Of a stretch of DNA of 64,000 bases, positions 6,464-14,628 are shown piece by piece. Position 1 is the stretch's first letter, and each line of letters begins with the position of its first letter. The notes beneath the pieces are model-generated. The model did no database searches, was not told where the DNA came from, and saw only the letters and a list, made by a program, of their open reading frames with translations. This stretch comes from Roseofilum reptotaenium CS-1145 (GTDB lineage Bacteria > Cyanobacteriota > Cyanobacteriia > Cyanobacteriales > Desertifilaceae), in contig NZ_JAQMUE010000075.1 in the NCBI RefSeq assembly GCF_028330985.1, positions 62,001-126,000 on the forward strand, written 5' to 3'. A program made the translations under genes and the position numbers.

Positions 6464-8863
6464 TTAGGTTTGAAAAACTAGATAAGCGCCCCAAAGTCCA
6501 GAGGCGATCGCCAATAAAGACAGGAGTAGGGGATGATAGCTATTGGCTTGTAGTTGCGATCGCCCCTCCAAATAGGCCAAATCTATAGCCACATCAGCTC
6601 CCCGACGCAACCAGCCCCCTACCTTCACAGACTGACCCATCAAATCTTTGGGGCAAACAGGGTTAATCCCCCAATCGCCGAAAATACTCGCACGGGGGCA
6701 ATGGCGTAAACGAATCAACCCCGCAGAAGTGTGTAGGATTAACGTCTGTCCTAAACCATTATGAACCCCGCGCCGTCCCAAGAGTTTGCCCTGTAAGCGG
6801 ATAATTTGGCGTTTTTGAGGGGTTAAAGTAGCATCGATTTGGAGCTTGGCGAAGGTTTCTGAATGATCGATGCGCTGATCCTGGAGGGGACGCACTTCCG
6901 GATAATAGCGATTGATCTGAAGCATCAGGATCAGGCTCAAACTAATGAAATAACAAGCGGTTATTAAATCTCCATCCTGATCTTGGGAGAGCCAAACCAA
7001 TTGACCCACATAGAAAAAATAGGCGATCGCCCCCACCAGCATCAACACCAGACGAAACCCGATCCCCACAATGAACGCTTGACAGAGAGCGCGAGGGAAT
7101 AAGGGGAGACTATTATTAACAAAAATCGAAGTGGCAACACTCAAATTAATCGCCGTTTTCAGCCATTCAGGTAAAGTTGAAGGTAAAGAGAGCCGAATGG
7201 GAGAGGAAAAGGGCAAACGTAACTGGGTTTCTAAACTGAAATTCATCTGGGTGGTTAGCCATTGTGTAAAATCCGACGATAAAGAGAAGTGACGAGGAGG
7301 GATAAACGGTAGATCTAACTCCGTTTCTAAGCGGAAAAATCGGGCTAAATCCGTTAACCGTTGCAGGCGATCGCCCAATCGTCCATGACTATTCAGTAGG
7401 GTAACTCCGTAGCGATAGAGATTGTGTAAATCCCATTGCAGAACACTTTCAAAGGGTTGATTGGGGGTTAGATTACCGATCGCGATCGCCTGTTCCACTC
7501 CTAGGGGAAGCAAGAGATCGAAGCGTTCTACGACTTCCGGCACACTAGATATCTGTATAATTCCCCTGTGCCAACTTTGTGCTAGTTTCAACAATCCACG
7601 GGTAAAGGCATTCGGGTTACCGGTAAGACTCACTGCAGTAGCATCACTATAGAGCAGTCGCCATCGAGAGAGTAGCAGTAGGGGCAGACGGAACAGATGA
7701 TAGTAGGTATAACTGAGATTTGCCAAGAGAGTAGATAAGCCTCTGACGATCAGTTCTAGCAGACGGATATCCAGGCGATCGGCCAAACGCTCACCTAACT
7801 TAGAGATTGACCAATATAGAGTATAGGGAAGTTGCAGGAAACAGACACAAGCTGAAAGCAAGAGAAAATCCCAGTTGAGAATATGAGCCAGTTGGGTTGC
7901 GTAAAAGATAGCGAGTTCATCATCTTCCAGGCGATCGAGCATTCCCTGAGAAATAACAATATGACCGGTAGGGCGCAAGTGACCGATCGGGTATTGGATA
8001 TAAGTGAAAATTAGGGGTAACGAGGTAGGTAAAATACCCAGTGTAGGTTGGGGAAGTTTCCGTTGACGACAACAGCGTTGAATTACGGTTGCTGATTCTG
8101 GCCGGATGGTTTTGAGATGCTCCAGGTTTAGGGGTTCTAATTCATACCTTTTTTTGAGCAAGAGAGAGAGCAAAGCTGGAGAAGCGATAAAAATTAATAA
8201 TGAGAAGATGAATAGGAATAACGTGGGGTCTCGATAGAGAATTTGCCAAGGGTTGAGAAAGGGCAGTTTCAAGAGCAGGTACTGGACAAGGGCAATGCTG
8301 ATCTCAATGACAGTCACCATCCAGCCAAAAAAGGCGATCCCCGTTATTCCTTGCAAACCCCATAACCAACGGATATCCGATCCCAGTTTCGAGGTTTTCG
8401 GGAGCGTACCCCATCGTTTAGCACGTCCAGCATTTTTCCAGGTTCTCACTTCTGGGGTAGCACAAGGAGAGGACAGACGGTTGTTTGGTTCTTTCACTTC
8501 CGTTTTGGGAGCCTGAGGAGCAGAAATGGGTAAAGCATCTGTGGGATCATCGGGAGACATGGTCTTGGATGGCTCCAGATTGGGGAACTGGCGCTTGAGT
8601 TTAGGTAAGGTTTTTTTCGCCCAGTTTTGGAACGGTGCATCGGGGCTGTAGATGAGCAACTGGCATAAATTAAGTGCTTGTTGCCCTTGACCCACTTTAC
8701 GATAAGCAATAACTAATCCCTGTTGAGCGCGTCTTTTGCGAATGCCCTCTGATTCATTGGTATAAACGCCGTTTAAGTGGGCGATCGCGCGATCGTACTC
8801 TTGACGCTTGAGTGCTGCTAACCCCGCCGTTAAGGACGGGCGCTTTGGGGGTGGTGATGACAT
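6464..8863 (-). CDS. M48-like membrane protein with a degenerate zinc-protease motif
   Basis: A 799-aa protein. The N-terminal 100 residues are helical and TPR-like (A-L-K-R-Q-E-Y-D-R-A-I-A-H-L). Several hydrophobic segments follow at about 180-260. Then comes a segment patterned like HtpX/M48 peptidases: G-H-I-V-I-S-Q-G-M-L-D-R-L-E-D-D-E-L followed by A-T-Q-L-A-H-I-L-N-W-D. In active enzymes this reads A-H-E-L-G-H; here the first His and the Glu are Thr323 and Gln324, and only His327 remains, so proteolysis is unlikely. More membrane segments occur near 620-690 and at the extreme C-terminus, with a soluble beta-rich domain between. The ATG at 8863 is preferred over an upstream start at 8932 because the extra residues look non-coding. 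Function unknown. Confidence 0.65.
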   Translation of the reverse strand: MSSPPPKRPSLTAGLAALKRQEYDRAIAHLNGVYTNESEGIRKRRAQQGLVIAYRKVGQGQQALNLCQLLIYSPDAPFQNWAKKTLPKLKRQFPNLEPSKTMSPDDPTDALPISAPQAPKTEVKEPNNRLSSPCATPEVRTWKNAGRAKRWGTLPKTSKLGSDIRWLWGLQGITGIAFFGWMVTVIEISIALVQYLLLKLPFLNPWQILYRDPTLFLFIFSLLIFIASPALLSLLLKKRYELEPLNLEHLKTIRPESATVIQRCCRQRKLPQPTLGILPTSLPLIFTYIQYPIGHLRPTGHIVISQGMLDRLEDDELAIFYATQLAHILNWDFLLLSACVCFLQLPYTLYWSISKLGERLADRLDIRLLELIVRGLSTLLANLSYTYYHLFRLPLLLLSRWRLLYSDATAVSLTGNPNAFTRGLLKLAQSWHRGIIQISSVPEVVERFDLLLPLGVEQAIAIGNLTPNQPFESVLQWDLHNLYRYGVTLLNSHGRLGDRLQRLTDLARFFRLETELDLPFIPPRHFSLSSDFTQWLTTQMNFSLETQLRLPFSSPIRLSLPSTLPEWLKTAINLSVATSIFVNNSLPLFPRALCQAFIVGIGFRLVLMLVGAIAYFFYVGQLVWLSQDQDGDLITACYFISLSLILMLQINRYYPEVRPLQDQRIDHSETFAKLQIDATLTPQKRQIIRLQGKLLGRRGVHNGLGQTLILHTSAGLIRLRHCPRASIFGDWGINPVCPKDLMGQSVKVGGWLRRGADVAIDLAYLEGRSQLQANSYHPLLLSLLAIASGLWGAYLVFQT

Positions 8864-9082
8864 ATAGCAGATAATAGTAGGCCATTGAGAGTGATAGCAG
8901 CAAGAATATCTACCCCTATTTCTTGTCTTCACTGTCGAAGGGTAGGCATAGGGTACGGTTATCCTTAACTCAATCTATGCTAATCTAATGCCCGTTTGGG
9001 TATCGGGAAGAGCTTAGAGGCGATCGCTAAAATAACGGGTTCTTACAGAAGAGCCGGTGTATCAGTTTCTCAATTCCACTCC

Positions 9083-9955
9083 TCAAGAGGGGTGATAGAT
9101 TTTCATCATCGCCTGAGTGCCCAATTCTCCCCCATTATCTAGCTTCTCAACACTCTTAAAATGCTGATTGGCTAACTCAGTACCTGGGAAATCTTCGGCT
9201 TCAATCATTTCTAAAACCAAGCGCAAATCTTTTAAGATATGCTTAATGGCGAAGCCAGGAGCAAAATCAGACTGATTAATTTTAGGGCCGAGATTGGAGA
9301 GGGCCCAAGAGCCAGCCGCGCCACCCCTACAAACTTCAACGATTAAATTAGGATCGATCTTCTGTGTTTGGGCCAGTTTTATGGCTTCGCATAAGCCGAT
9401 TAAATTAGCCGAACAGAGGACTTGATTACATAGTTTAACCGCTTGGCCACTGCCGACTGGGCCACAGAGGTGGATCGATTTTCCCATCACTTCAAAGAAG
9501 GGTAAGCCATCTTGAAAATCCGCTTCACTGCCTCCGACCATAATCGTTAATGTGCCGTTTTGGGCCCCAACATCTCCCCCAGAGACGGGAGCATCTAAAA
9601 ATCGGAGTGATTTAGTGGACAAGGTTTGGGCGATCGCCTGAGCTGCATTCGGTCCAATGGTACTCATATCCACCACCAGAGTCCCCGGTCTTGCCCATTC
9701 TGCCACACTGCCCGGGCCACATAGGACTTCCTCCACATCGGGAACATCACCCACACAAGAGAAAATCACATCTGCTGTGGCTACAGCTTCTTGAATCGAG
9801 GAAACGATCTCTACACCTGCCTCTAGAGCCGCCCTTACCCCTGGGCGATCGGGGGTACGATTCCATCCTTTAATAGGATATCCGGCACGAGCCAGGTTAG
9901 CGCTCATGGGGCCACCCATAACTCCAAGTCCTAAAAAAGCGAGTTGTTGATTCAT
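9083..9955 (-). CDS. NAD(P)-dependent beta-hydroxyacid dehydrogenase (3-hydroxyisobutyrate dehydrogenase family)
   Basis: A 290-aa protein with the family layout. The N-terminal Rossmann fold has F-L-G-L-G-V-M-G-G-P-M, the substrate loop D-A-P-V-S-G-G-D-V-G-A-Q lies near residue 120, the catalytic Lys is in G-S-G-Q-A-V-K-L-C-N-Q near 170, and an all-helical C-terminal domain follows. The family oxidises 3-hydroxyacids such as 3-hydroxyisobutyrate, tartronate semialdehyde (in reverse), 4-hydroxybutyrate or gamma-hydroxy acids. In cyanobacteria the usual candidates are glyoxylate or succinic-semialdehyde reduction, but residues alone do not fix the substrate. ATG 9955 puts the Rossmann fold at the N-terminus; an ATG four codons upstream is also possible. 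It stands alone, with a heptamer repeat tract just upstream. Confidence 0.85.
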   Translation of the reverse strand: MNQQLAFLGLGVMGGPMSANLARAGYPIKGWNRTPDRPGVRAALEAGVEIVSSIQEAVATADVIFSCVGDVPDVEEVLCGPGSVAEWARPGTLVVDMSTIGPNAAQAIAQTLSTKSLRFLDAPVSGGDVGAQNGTLTIMVGGSEADFQDGLPFFEVMGKSIHLCGPVGSGQAVKLCNQVLCSANLIGLCEAIKLAQTQKIDPNLIVEVCRGGAAGSWALSNLGPKINQSDFAPGFAIKHILKDLRLVLEMIEAEDFPGTELANQHFKSVEKLDNGGELGTQAMMKIYHPS

Positions 9956-9978
9956 GGTTGTTGTCATGTGGAACTACG

Positions 9979-10038
9979 AAATAGGCAATAGGCAATAGGT
10001 AATAGGCAATAGGGAGCAGGGAGTAGGGAGCAGGGAAT
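9979..10038. repeat. Heptameric tandem repeats (STRR type)
   Basis: About eight imperfect copies of a 7-bp unit (AATAGGC, AATAGGT, AGCAGGG, AGTAGGG) run head to tail. Short tandemly repeated repetitive sequences of this kind are common between cyanobacterial genes. The neighbouring gene's last residues also run into related low-complexity sequence. Confidence 0.8.
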
Positions 10039-10075
10039 AATTCTAGTCTCCGCGTCCCCGTTTTCTCCCATTGCC

Positions 10076-11073
10076 CTATTGCCCCATTCCCCCATTCTCC
10101 GGGCGATTTTCCCATAAAGACCGAGGTTTTGGAGATGAAGATTGGGTGAGTCTAGCTTGTTGTAAGGCTAAAGAGGCTGCTTTTTTCACATCAGCCACAG
10201 CATCATTTAAGCCCCGTTGTAAATAAGGTAAAACTTGATCGGATCTTATGCTTCCCAGGGCAGTCATGGCAGCTTCACGCACAAGGGGACTCGCATCTTG
10301 ACTCAGTTGCCCAAGAGCAGAAATGATCCGTTCGGTTTCTGAGCGCAAAGGACAAGAGGCAGCGAGTTGTCCGAGCGCTAAAGCGATTTGCTGGCGAACT
10401 TCCGGGTTCTGATGGCGTGTGTAGCCCAGTAATTGGGGTAATGCGGACAGTTGGGGCCAAGTTCCTAGCGATCGCAGAATCTGACTTGGATCGAGAGGGG
10501 CTGAAACTGTCCCAGATTCAGAGGGGGTAACCGTTTCTTGGGGTTCCGAGTTGGCGTTTAGTTCAACTCCGGAGATGGGGGGGGGGAGGGGTTAGTTGCT
10601 GAAAGAGCCGGTGCAGAGTCTGTATACGGGATCGGGGGATCTTCAGGGGGTTCGGGTTGTTCTTCTAAGGATTGAACCGCTTGTTGAGCCTGGCTTTGAT
10701 AGCGTTCTCGCTGGGCAAGGGTGACCTGGCGAATCCGCGATTCTTGAGCCACGAGGGTTTTCATTTCCTTCAGGCTCTGTTGAGCTTCTTGGGTCGCTTG
10801 AGAGGGTTCTGAGGTGTCTGGACGAGCAGCTTGGGCTGGCATCTCTGTGGGATGGGTTTGAGCTGATTGTTGGGCATCAGCGATCGCCTGTTCCCTAATA
10901 TCTTCAACGGTCTTGTCTAACCGGAATTGATGAGAGCGCTCTAGGTCTTCAATGACCTTCTGATGCTTCTGTTCTAAGGCTTGTTTTTGTTCGTCGAGTC
11001 TTTTTTCCATTAGCCAGTAGGAGATCGCAATCCCTGCGGCTATACCAACAATCAAGGCAATAATGGCAAACAT
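10076..11073 (-). pseudogene. Membrane-anchored coiled-coil/HEAT-repeat protein, frame broken at a C10 tract
   Basis: Two frames make one protein. The first (11073 to 10558) starts with a transmembrane segment (F-A-I-I-A-L-I-V-G-I-A-A-G-I-A-I), then a Lys/Glu/Gln-rich coiled coil, then a Pro-rich stretch that ends soon after ten C (10577-10586, read on the reverse strand). In the next frame the sequence continues without a stop as an Ala/Leu-rich series of helix pairs (A-L-G-Q-L-A, A-L-G-Q-L-S-Q-D-A-S-P-L-V-R-E-A-A) that look like two or three HEAT repeats, ending at 10076. One added C restores a single frame of about 330 codons. ATG 11073 is preceded by GGAGG 10 nt upstream. The break may be real, slippage-variable or an assembly error. 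HEAT repeats mediate protein contacts; partner unknown. Confidence 0.65.
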
Positions 11074-11424
11074 AATCTGATTTTCCTCCAAACTGATGTC
11101 GATCGTACACCCAATGGGTTCGGCTTGTGTATTTGCCTAACCCTTCAGTAGATGACTGAGGGGCGATCTCTTATGACTTACCTGTGAACTTTAGTCGATG
11201 TCAGCCGATCCCCAACTTTTTCCTAGGGATGACTTAACAAAAATTTACAATAATCGGTCAAATCTGGCTCTAACTCTGCCTCAATTCTGATTTTGATCGG
11301 CAAAACATAAACTTTTCTAAACGACAGAGGTGACTTTGTAACAATATCTCCCCTTTTTGCTTAAGATATGACGTTAAGCCTTCAAGCCTAATTTCGATCA
11401 TACATATATAGAGGAGAAGAACAC
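11074..11424. promoter_or_regulatory. psaL upstream region
   Basis: Divergent region between the HEAT gene and psaL. TTTACAAT near 11248-11256 and TTGTAACAAT near 11336-11345 resemble halves of the HLR1 element bound by RpaB in photosystem I promoters, but neither is a complete repeat. A ribosome-binding site GAGGAG lies before the psaL ATG. No gene was seen. Confidence 0.3.
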
Positions 11425-11934
11425 ATGGCTGATTCCAGAGATATTGAGATGATCGCAGCCTATGGGGGTAATCCAGAGGTCGGTCACCTCTCCACCCCAG
11501 TTAGCGATTCTGCATTCACTCGCGCCTTTATTGGCAACCTTCCCGCCTATCGTAAGGGTCTTTCTGCCAGTCGCAGAGGCCTTGAAGTTGGCATGGCTCA
11601 CGGTTACTTCCTGTATGGCCCCTTTGTAGTACTTGGCCCCTTACGCGAAACGGAATTAGCTAACCTGGCAGGTTTATTAGCCACCATTGGTCTGATTTCG
11701 ATTTTAACCATCGCTCTGTCTCTCCATGGTGCGGCTGATGTTAAATATCCCCCTGTAGAATCAGCAACTCCATCTGCTCCCTCTAATCTGTGGGATAAAG
11801 ATGGTTGGGGTGACTTTGCAAGCAGCTTCTTTCTGGGCGCTTGTGGTGGTGCATTCTTTGCCTATTTCCTCTGTCTCACCCCTCACCTAGCTCCTCTACA
11901 AGAGGTTGTTAATAAGATCTGGTCTGTGGGATAG
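11425..11934 (+). CDS. psaL: Photosystem I reaction centre subunit XI (PsaL)
   Basis: A 169-aa protein matching PsaL: an N-terminal soluble segment with G-N-P-E-V-G-H-L-S-T-P-V-S-D-S, the conserved N-L-P-A-Y-R-K-G-L-S-A-S-R-R-G-L-E-V-G-M-A-H-G-Y, then hydrophobic helices at about 75-105 and 130-155. PsaL sits at the centre of photosystem I oligomers in thylakoid membranes and holds trimers (or tetramers in some lineages) together. Start and ribosome-binding site (GAGGAG, 9 nt before the ATG) are clear. psaI follows 101 bp later on the same strand, so the two are probably co-transcribed; a terminator closes the unit at 12192-12216. Confidence 0.97.
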   Translation: MADSRDIEMIAAYGGNPEVGHLSTPVSDSAFTRAFIGNLPAYRKGLSASRRGLEVGMAHGYFLYGPFVVLGPLRETELANLAGLLATIGLISILTIALSLHGAADVKYPPVESATPSAPSNLWDKDGWGDFASSFFLGACGGAFFAYFLCLTPHLAPLQEVVNKIWSVG

Positions 11935-12035
11935 AATCTTTCTTAAACGAACCTTGAATGTGTTCAGTCCAAAGTTTCCTTTCAGGAAAACACTATAAAG
12001 TTTTAACCGCCAATTAGTCATAAGGAGTTTTTGAC

Positions 12036-12152
12036 ATGACAGGTGCTTACGCTGCTTCTTTCTTACCGTTTATCTTGGTTCCCTTAGTCGGTTTAGTTAC
12101 TCCGGCTGTAGTTATGGGTTTGTTATTCATTCACATTGAAACTGAGGCTTAA
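12036..12152 (+). CDS. psaI: Photosystem I reaction centre subunit VIII (PsaI)
   Basis: A 38-aa ORF starting [16 protein letters not shown] and ending F-I-H-I-E-T-E-A, a single transmembrane helix typical of PsaI. A strong ribosome-binding site (AAGGAG) lies 8 nt before the ATG. PsaI packs against PsaL in photosystem I and stabilises its binding, so the psaL-psaI pairing fits. It is easily missed because of its size. Confidence 0.95.
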   Translation: MTGAYAASFLPFILVPLVGLVTPAVVMGLLFIHIETEA

Positions 12153-12191
12153 ATCCTATTAGGTTTATTTGAGCATACCGTTCATAAGAAA

Positions 12192-12216
12192 CCTCGCTAG
12201 TTTAGCGGGGTTTTTT
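12192..12216 (+). terminator. Terminator of the psaL-psaI unit
   Basis: CCTCGCTA (12192-12199) pairs with TAGCGGGG (12203-12210, one G-T pair) and is followed by six T. Confidence 0.85.
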
Positions 12217-12298
12217 GTGGTGTAGGGGTGAAAAATTTTTGCCCTTAATCGCCAATATTAGAGTCATTAATTCCTTCTGAACCCATCTCGACTAACAG

Positions 12299-12451
12299 TT
12301 AATGTTGGTAGTAGTATAGCTTGATCCGTTCGGCGCAATCGCGATCGCGCCAGACTTGATAGTTTTCCCAACTAGAGGGTTGCCACACTGCCAAAAAATG
12401 TTGATTTTGGCGAGGATTGGAGATGAGCGAAGTCATAGGATTGCAAGGCAT
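12299..12451 (-). CDS. Small ORF of unknown function
   Basis: A 50-aa frame on the reverse strand, Trp- and Tyr-rich at the end (F-L-A-V-W-Q-P-S-S-W-E-N-Y-Q-V-W-R-D-R-D-C-A-E-R-I). It has no ribosome-binding site, but the composition is protein-like rather than random. It may be a small protein or the remnant 3' end of a larger decayed gene. No family recognised. Confidence 0.3.
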   Translation of the reverse strand: MPCNPMTSLISNPRQNQHFLAVWQPSSWENYQVWRDRDCAERIKLYYYQH

Positions 12452-12540
12452 AATTTGACTATAGCGTTTCTCTCTTCTATGAGGTACAGCTTGAAGCCTT
12501 AGAACCTAAGCTATACAAGCTATTGCAAAGCAAGCCTATT

Positions 12541-12561
12541 GTATAGCGCTTCGCGCTATAC
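12541..12561. repeat. 9-bp perfect hairpin with TATAGCGC core
   Basis: GTATAGCGC (12541-12549) / GCGCTATAC (12553-12561) with loop TTC. The GTTATAGCGC/TATAGCGC core recurs just after genes near 18859, 35900 and 60810, so it belongs to a dispersed repeat family. Confidence 0.55.
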
Positions 12562-12570
12562 ATCACCATT

Positions 12571-13146
12571 CTACCCATTACCCATAATTTTCAATTCCAA
12601 ATTTTTTCTTTGAGGCGATTTGAGGGTATGGATTTCTAAAGCATGATGAAACTGTATACGTTGCCAATAGGACACATCTTTCAAGTATTTTCCTTGATTC
12701 AAATGACTGCTATTACGCACTTGAGTGACCGTTTGGGGTAAGACTCCAATCAGTTGGGCCAAGACTTGACTGTTGAGTTCTTGAACCGTTTCTAGTCCAA
12801 AGAACGCTTCTAGGCTCGATAGCAGCTTTTCAGTACGGCAGAAAGGGTCAGGAGAACATTCGGTAAGTTTGTGCAACCAGCGTATCCATTGAATACGCAT
12901 ACTATAAGCGTGGTGATACTCTTGACGGTTGGTGATCGGCACTAATTGAGGCAAACCAATAAACACTAGTTCTCTACCTTGTTCTTGAGAGGTAATGGCT
13001 GCACCAGGGCCAAGAAACTCGGCATGATAATCGGTACAAAGAATCAAGGCACTTTTTTTCTGGCCAGAAACGGCGAACACGCCCTTAATATCCCACTTTT
13101 CAATCAACTCGTGCCTAAGTTGCCTCTCTCCTTCATGCCCCACCAT
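12571..13146 (-). CDS. Conserved-looking protein with a C-terminal helix-turn-helix-like segment
   Basis: A 191-aa protein with a GGAGAG ribosome-binding site before the ATG. The N-terminal half is a mixed alpha/beta domain (V-F-A-V-S-G-Q-K-K-S-A-L-I-L-C-T-D-Y-H-A-E). The C-terminal half has a segment laid out like a Crp/Fnr-type HTH: L-N-S-Q-V-L-A-Q-L-I-G-V-L-P-Q-T-V-T-Q-V-R (about 124-144), preceded by a helix with W-L-H-K-L. If this is right it is a DNA-binding regulator, but no cyclic-nucleotide fold is obvious. Function unknown. It is convergent with psaL-psaI and divergent from fni. Confidence 0.55.
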   Translation of the reverse strand: MVGHEGERQLRHELIEKWDIKGVFAVSGQKKSALILCTDYHAEFLGPGAAITSQEQGRELVFIGLPQLVPITNRQEYHHAYSMRIQWIRWLHKLTECSPDPFCRTEKLLSSLEAFFGLETVQELNSQVLAQLIGVLPQTVTQVRNSSHLNQGKYLKDVSYWQRIQFHHALEIHTLKSPQRKNLELKIMGNG

Positions 13147-13529
13147 GACCGTTTCTCTCCATACCCAAATGATCTGTAAGCAATTTGTAGAGACTGGAGT
13201 GAACTGTTTTCGGGGTTTTCTCCTTCCCTACGCCTACTTGACATCCTAATTGTCCTCCTCGTCATTTGTCTTCAGATATTCTTGGATCTTTACACAATCT
13301 ATATATTTCCTCCTAGGTTTACTGAGTTTTTATCAAGTTTCCGTAGAAAAATCCTTGTTTTTTTAGTATCAAAACATACTTTTGCGCTTTTCCACGGACT
13401 TGAGTCGAGAGATTCCCCTCAATGTCCCTTTTTAAGCAGGGGTACTTTCTTCGTTTCGATGGACCAACAAAAGGATAAACTAATGGGCGGGCTTCTGTTC
13501 ATGCCCCGATCGCTTACTGGTTGAATCTT
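13147..13529. other. Divergent intergenic stretch upstream of fni
   Basis: No convincing gene. An 80-codon rightward frame at 13282-13524 has no ribosome-binding site and no protein-like pattern. The region should contain promoters for both flanking genes; no clear box was picked out. Confidence 0.35.
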
Positions 13530-14579
13530 ATGGTGACTTCTCCTTCTGCTCCTACCGACATCGAAAATCGTAAAGCCGATCATCTACGGATCTGTTTAGA
13601 AGAGGATGTGCAGTTCCGACGCACGACTTCTGGATTAGAGCAGTATCGCTTTATCCATGATTGTCTGCCAGATTTAGATTATGAGGATCTCCAGGTAAAG
13701 ACCTCGTTCCTGGGTAAAGAGTTAGGGTCTCCGTTTTTAATTTCTTCAATGACGGGGGGAACAGAGCAAGCGCAACAGGTTAATTTTCGTCTGGCAGCTC
13801 TTGCACAAGAGTATGGTTTGGCGATGGGAGTGGGTTCGCAACGGGTGGCAGTGGAACAACCGGAAGTAGCCGATACGTTTAATGTACGGAAAATCGCCCC
13901 CAATATTGTGTTATTGGCGAATTTGGGTGCGGTGCAATTTAACTATGGCTATGGGGTGGAGCAGTGCCAACGGGTAGTCGATTTATTGGAAGCAGATGCC
14001 TTGATTTTGCACCTGAATCCCTTGCAAGAATGTATCCAAACCCGTGGTGATAAGAATTTTAAGGGATTACTGCCCAAAATTGCCCAGATTTGCGAGCGAT
14101 TGTCTGTACCGGTGATTGCCAAAGAGGTGGGGAATGGAATTTCTGCTCGTTGCGCTCAACGGTTATTGGACGTAGGGATACAGGCGATTGATGTGGCGGG
14201 TGCAGGGGGAACGTCTTGGGCTAAAGTAGAGAGCGAGCGCGCAGAAAGTCAGCTCCAGCGCCGTTTGGGTCAAACATTTGGAGATTGGGGGATTCCGATG
14301 GCTGAGTGTTTGACCCAGATTCGGCAGATGAATCGCTCGATGCCGTTGATTGCGTCGGGAGGTCTAAGAACGGGATTAGATGGGGCAAAGGCGATCGCTT
14401 TGGGCGCAGATCTGGTAGGCTTGGCTTGGCCCTTTCTACAAGCTGCCCAGCAAGGGGAACAGGCGCTCATTGAATTGGCTGATGTGTTGATTGCAGAACT
14501 GAAAACGGTGCTATTCTGTACCGGCCATCCGGATCTCAGTACCCTAAAATACACCCAGAGTTTACAAAAAATGTCATGA
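13530..14579 (+). CDS. fni: Isopentenyl-diphosphate delta-isomerase, type 2
   Basis: A 349-aa FMN-dependent isomerase that interconverts IPP and DMAPP, the last step feeding carotenoid, phytol and quinone synthesis in cyanobacteria. Visible family motifs are R-K-A-D-H-L-R-I-C at the N-terminus, S-S-M-T-G-G-T near residue 70, G-V-G-S-Q-R near 98, L-H-L-N-P-L-Q-E and K-E-V-G-N-G-I, then [10 protein letters not shown] and the phosphate-binding [10 protein letters not shown]. Length is typical. ATG 13530 is taken; a TTG three codons upstream is possible. sppA follows 49 bp downstream on the same strand, perhaps on one transcript. Confidence 0.95.
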   Translation: MVTSPSAPTDIENRKADHLRICLEEDVQFRRTTSGLEQYRFIHDCLPDLDYEDLQVKTSFLGKELGSPFLISSMTGGTEQAQQVNFRLAALAQEYGLAMGVGSQRVAVEQPEVADTFNVRKIAPNIVLLANLGAVQFNYGYGVEQCQRVVDLLEADALILHLNPLQECIQTRGDKNFKGLLPKIAQICERLSVPVIAKEVGNGISARCAQRLLDVGIQAIDVAGAGGTSWAKVESERAESQLQRRLGQTFGDWGIPMAECLTQIRQMNRSMPLIASGGLRTGLDGAKAIALGADLVGLAWPFLQAAQQGEQALIELADVLIAELKTVLFCTGHPDLSTLKYTQSLQKMS

Positions 14580-14628
14580 TTGATCCGATCAACTTCTACT
14601 GTTCTCGCTCTTAATTGAGTCTCGAATT

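Noticed and set aside
9979-10038. CRISPR-like array
   Set aside because: The unit is only 7 bp without spacers; no cas genes in the window.
9897-10115. Leftward frame across the heptamer repeats
   Set aside because: Its repeated L-L-P-I-A-Y arises from translating the tandem repeats.
13282-13524. 80-codon frame upstream of fni
   Set aside because: No ribosome-binding site and no protein-like pattern; it overlaps the fni start region.
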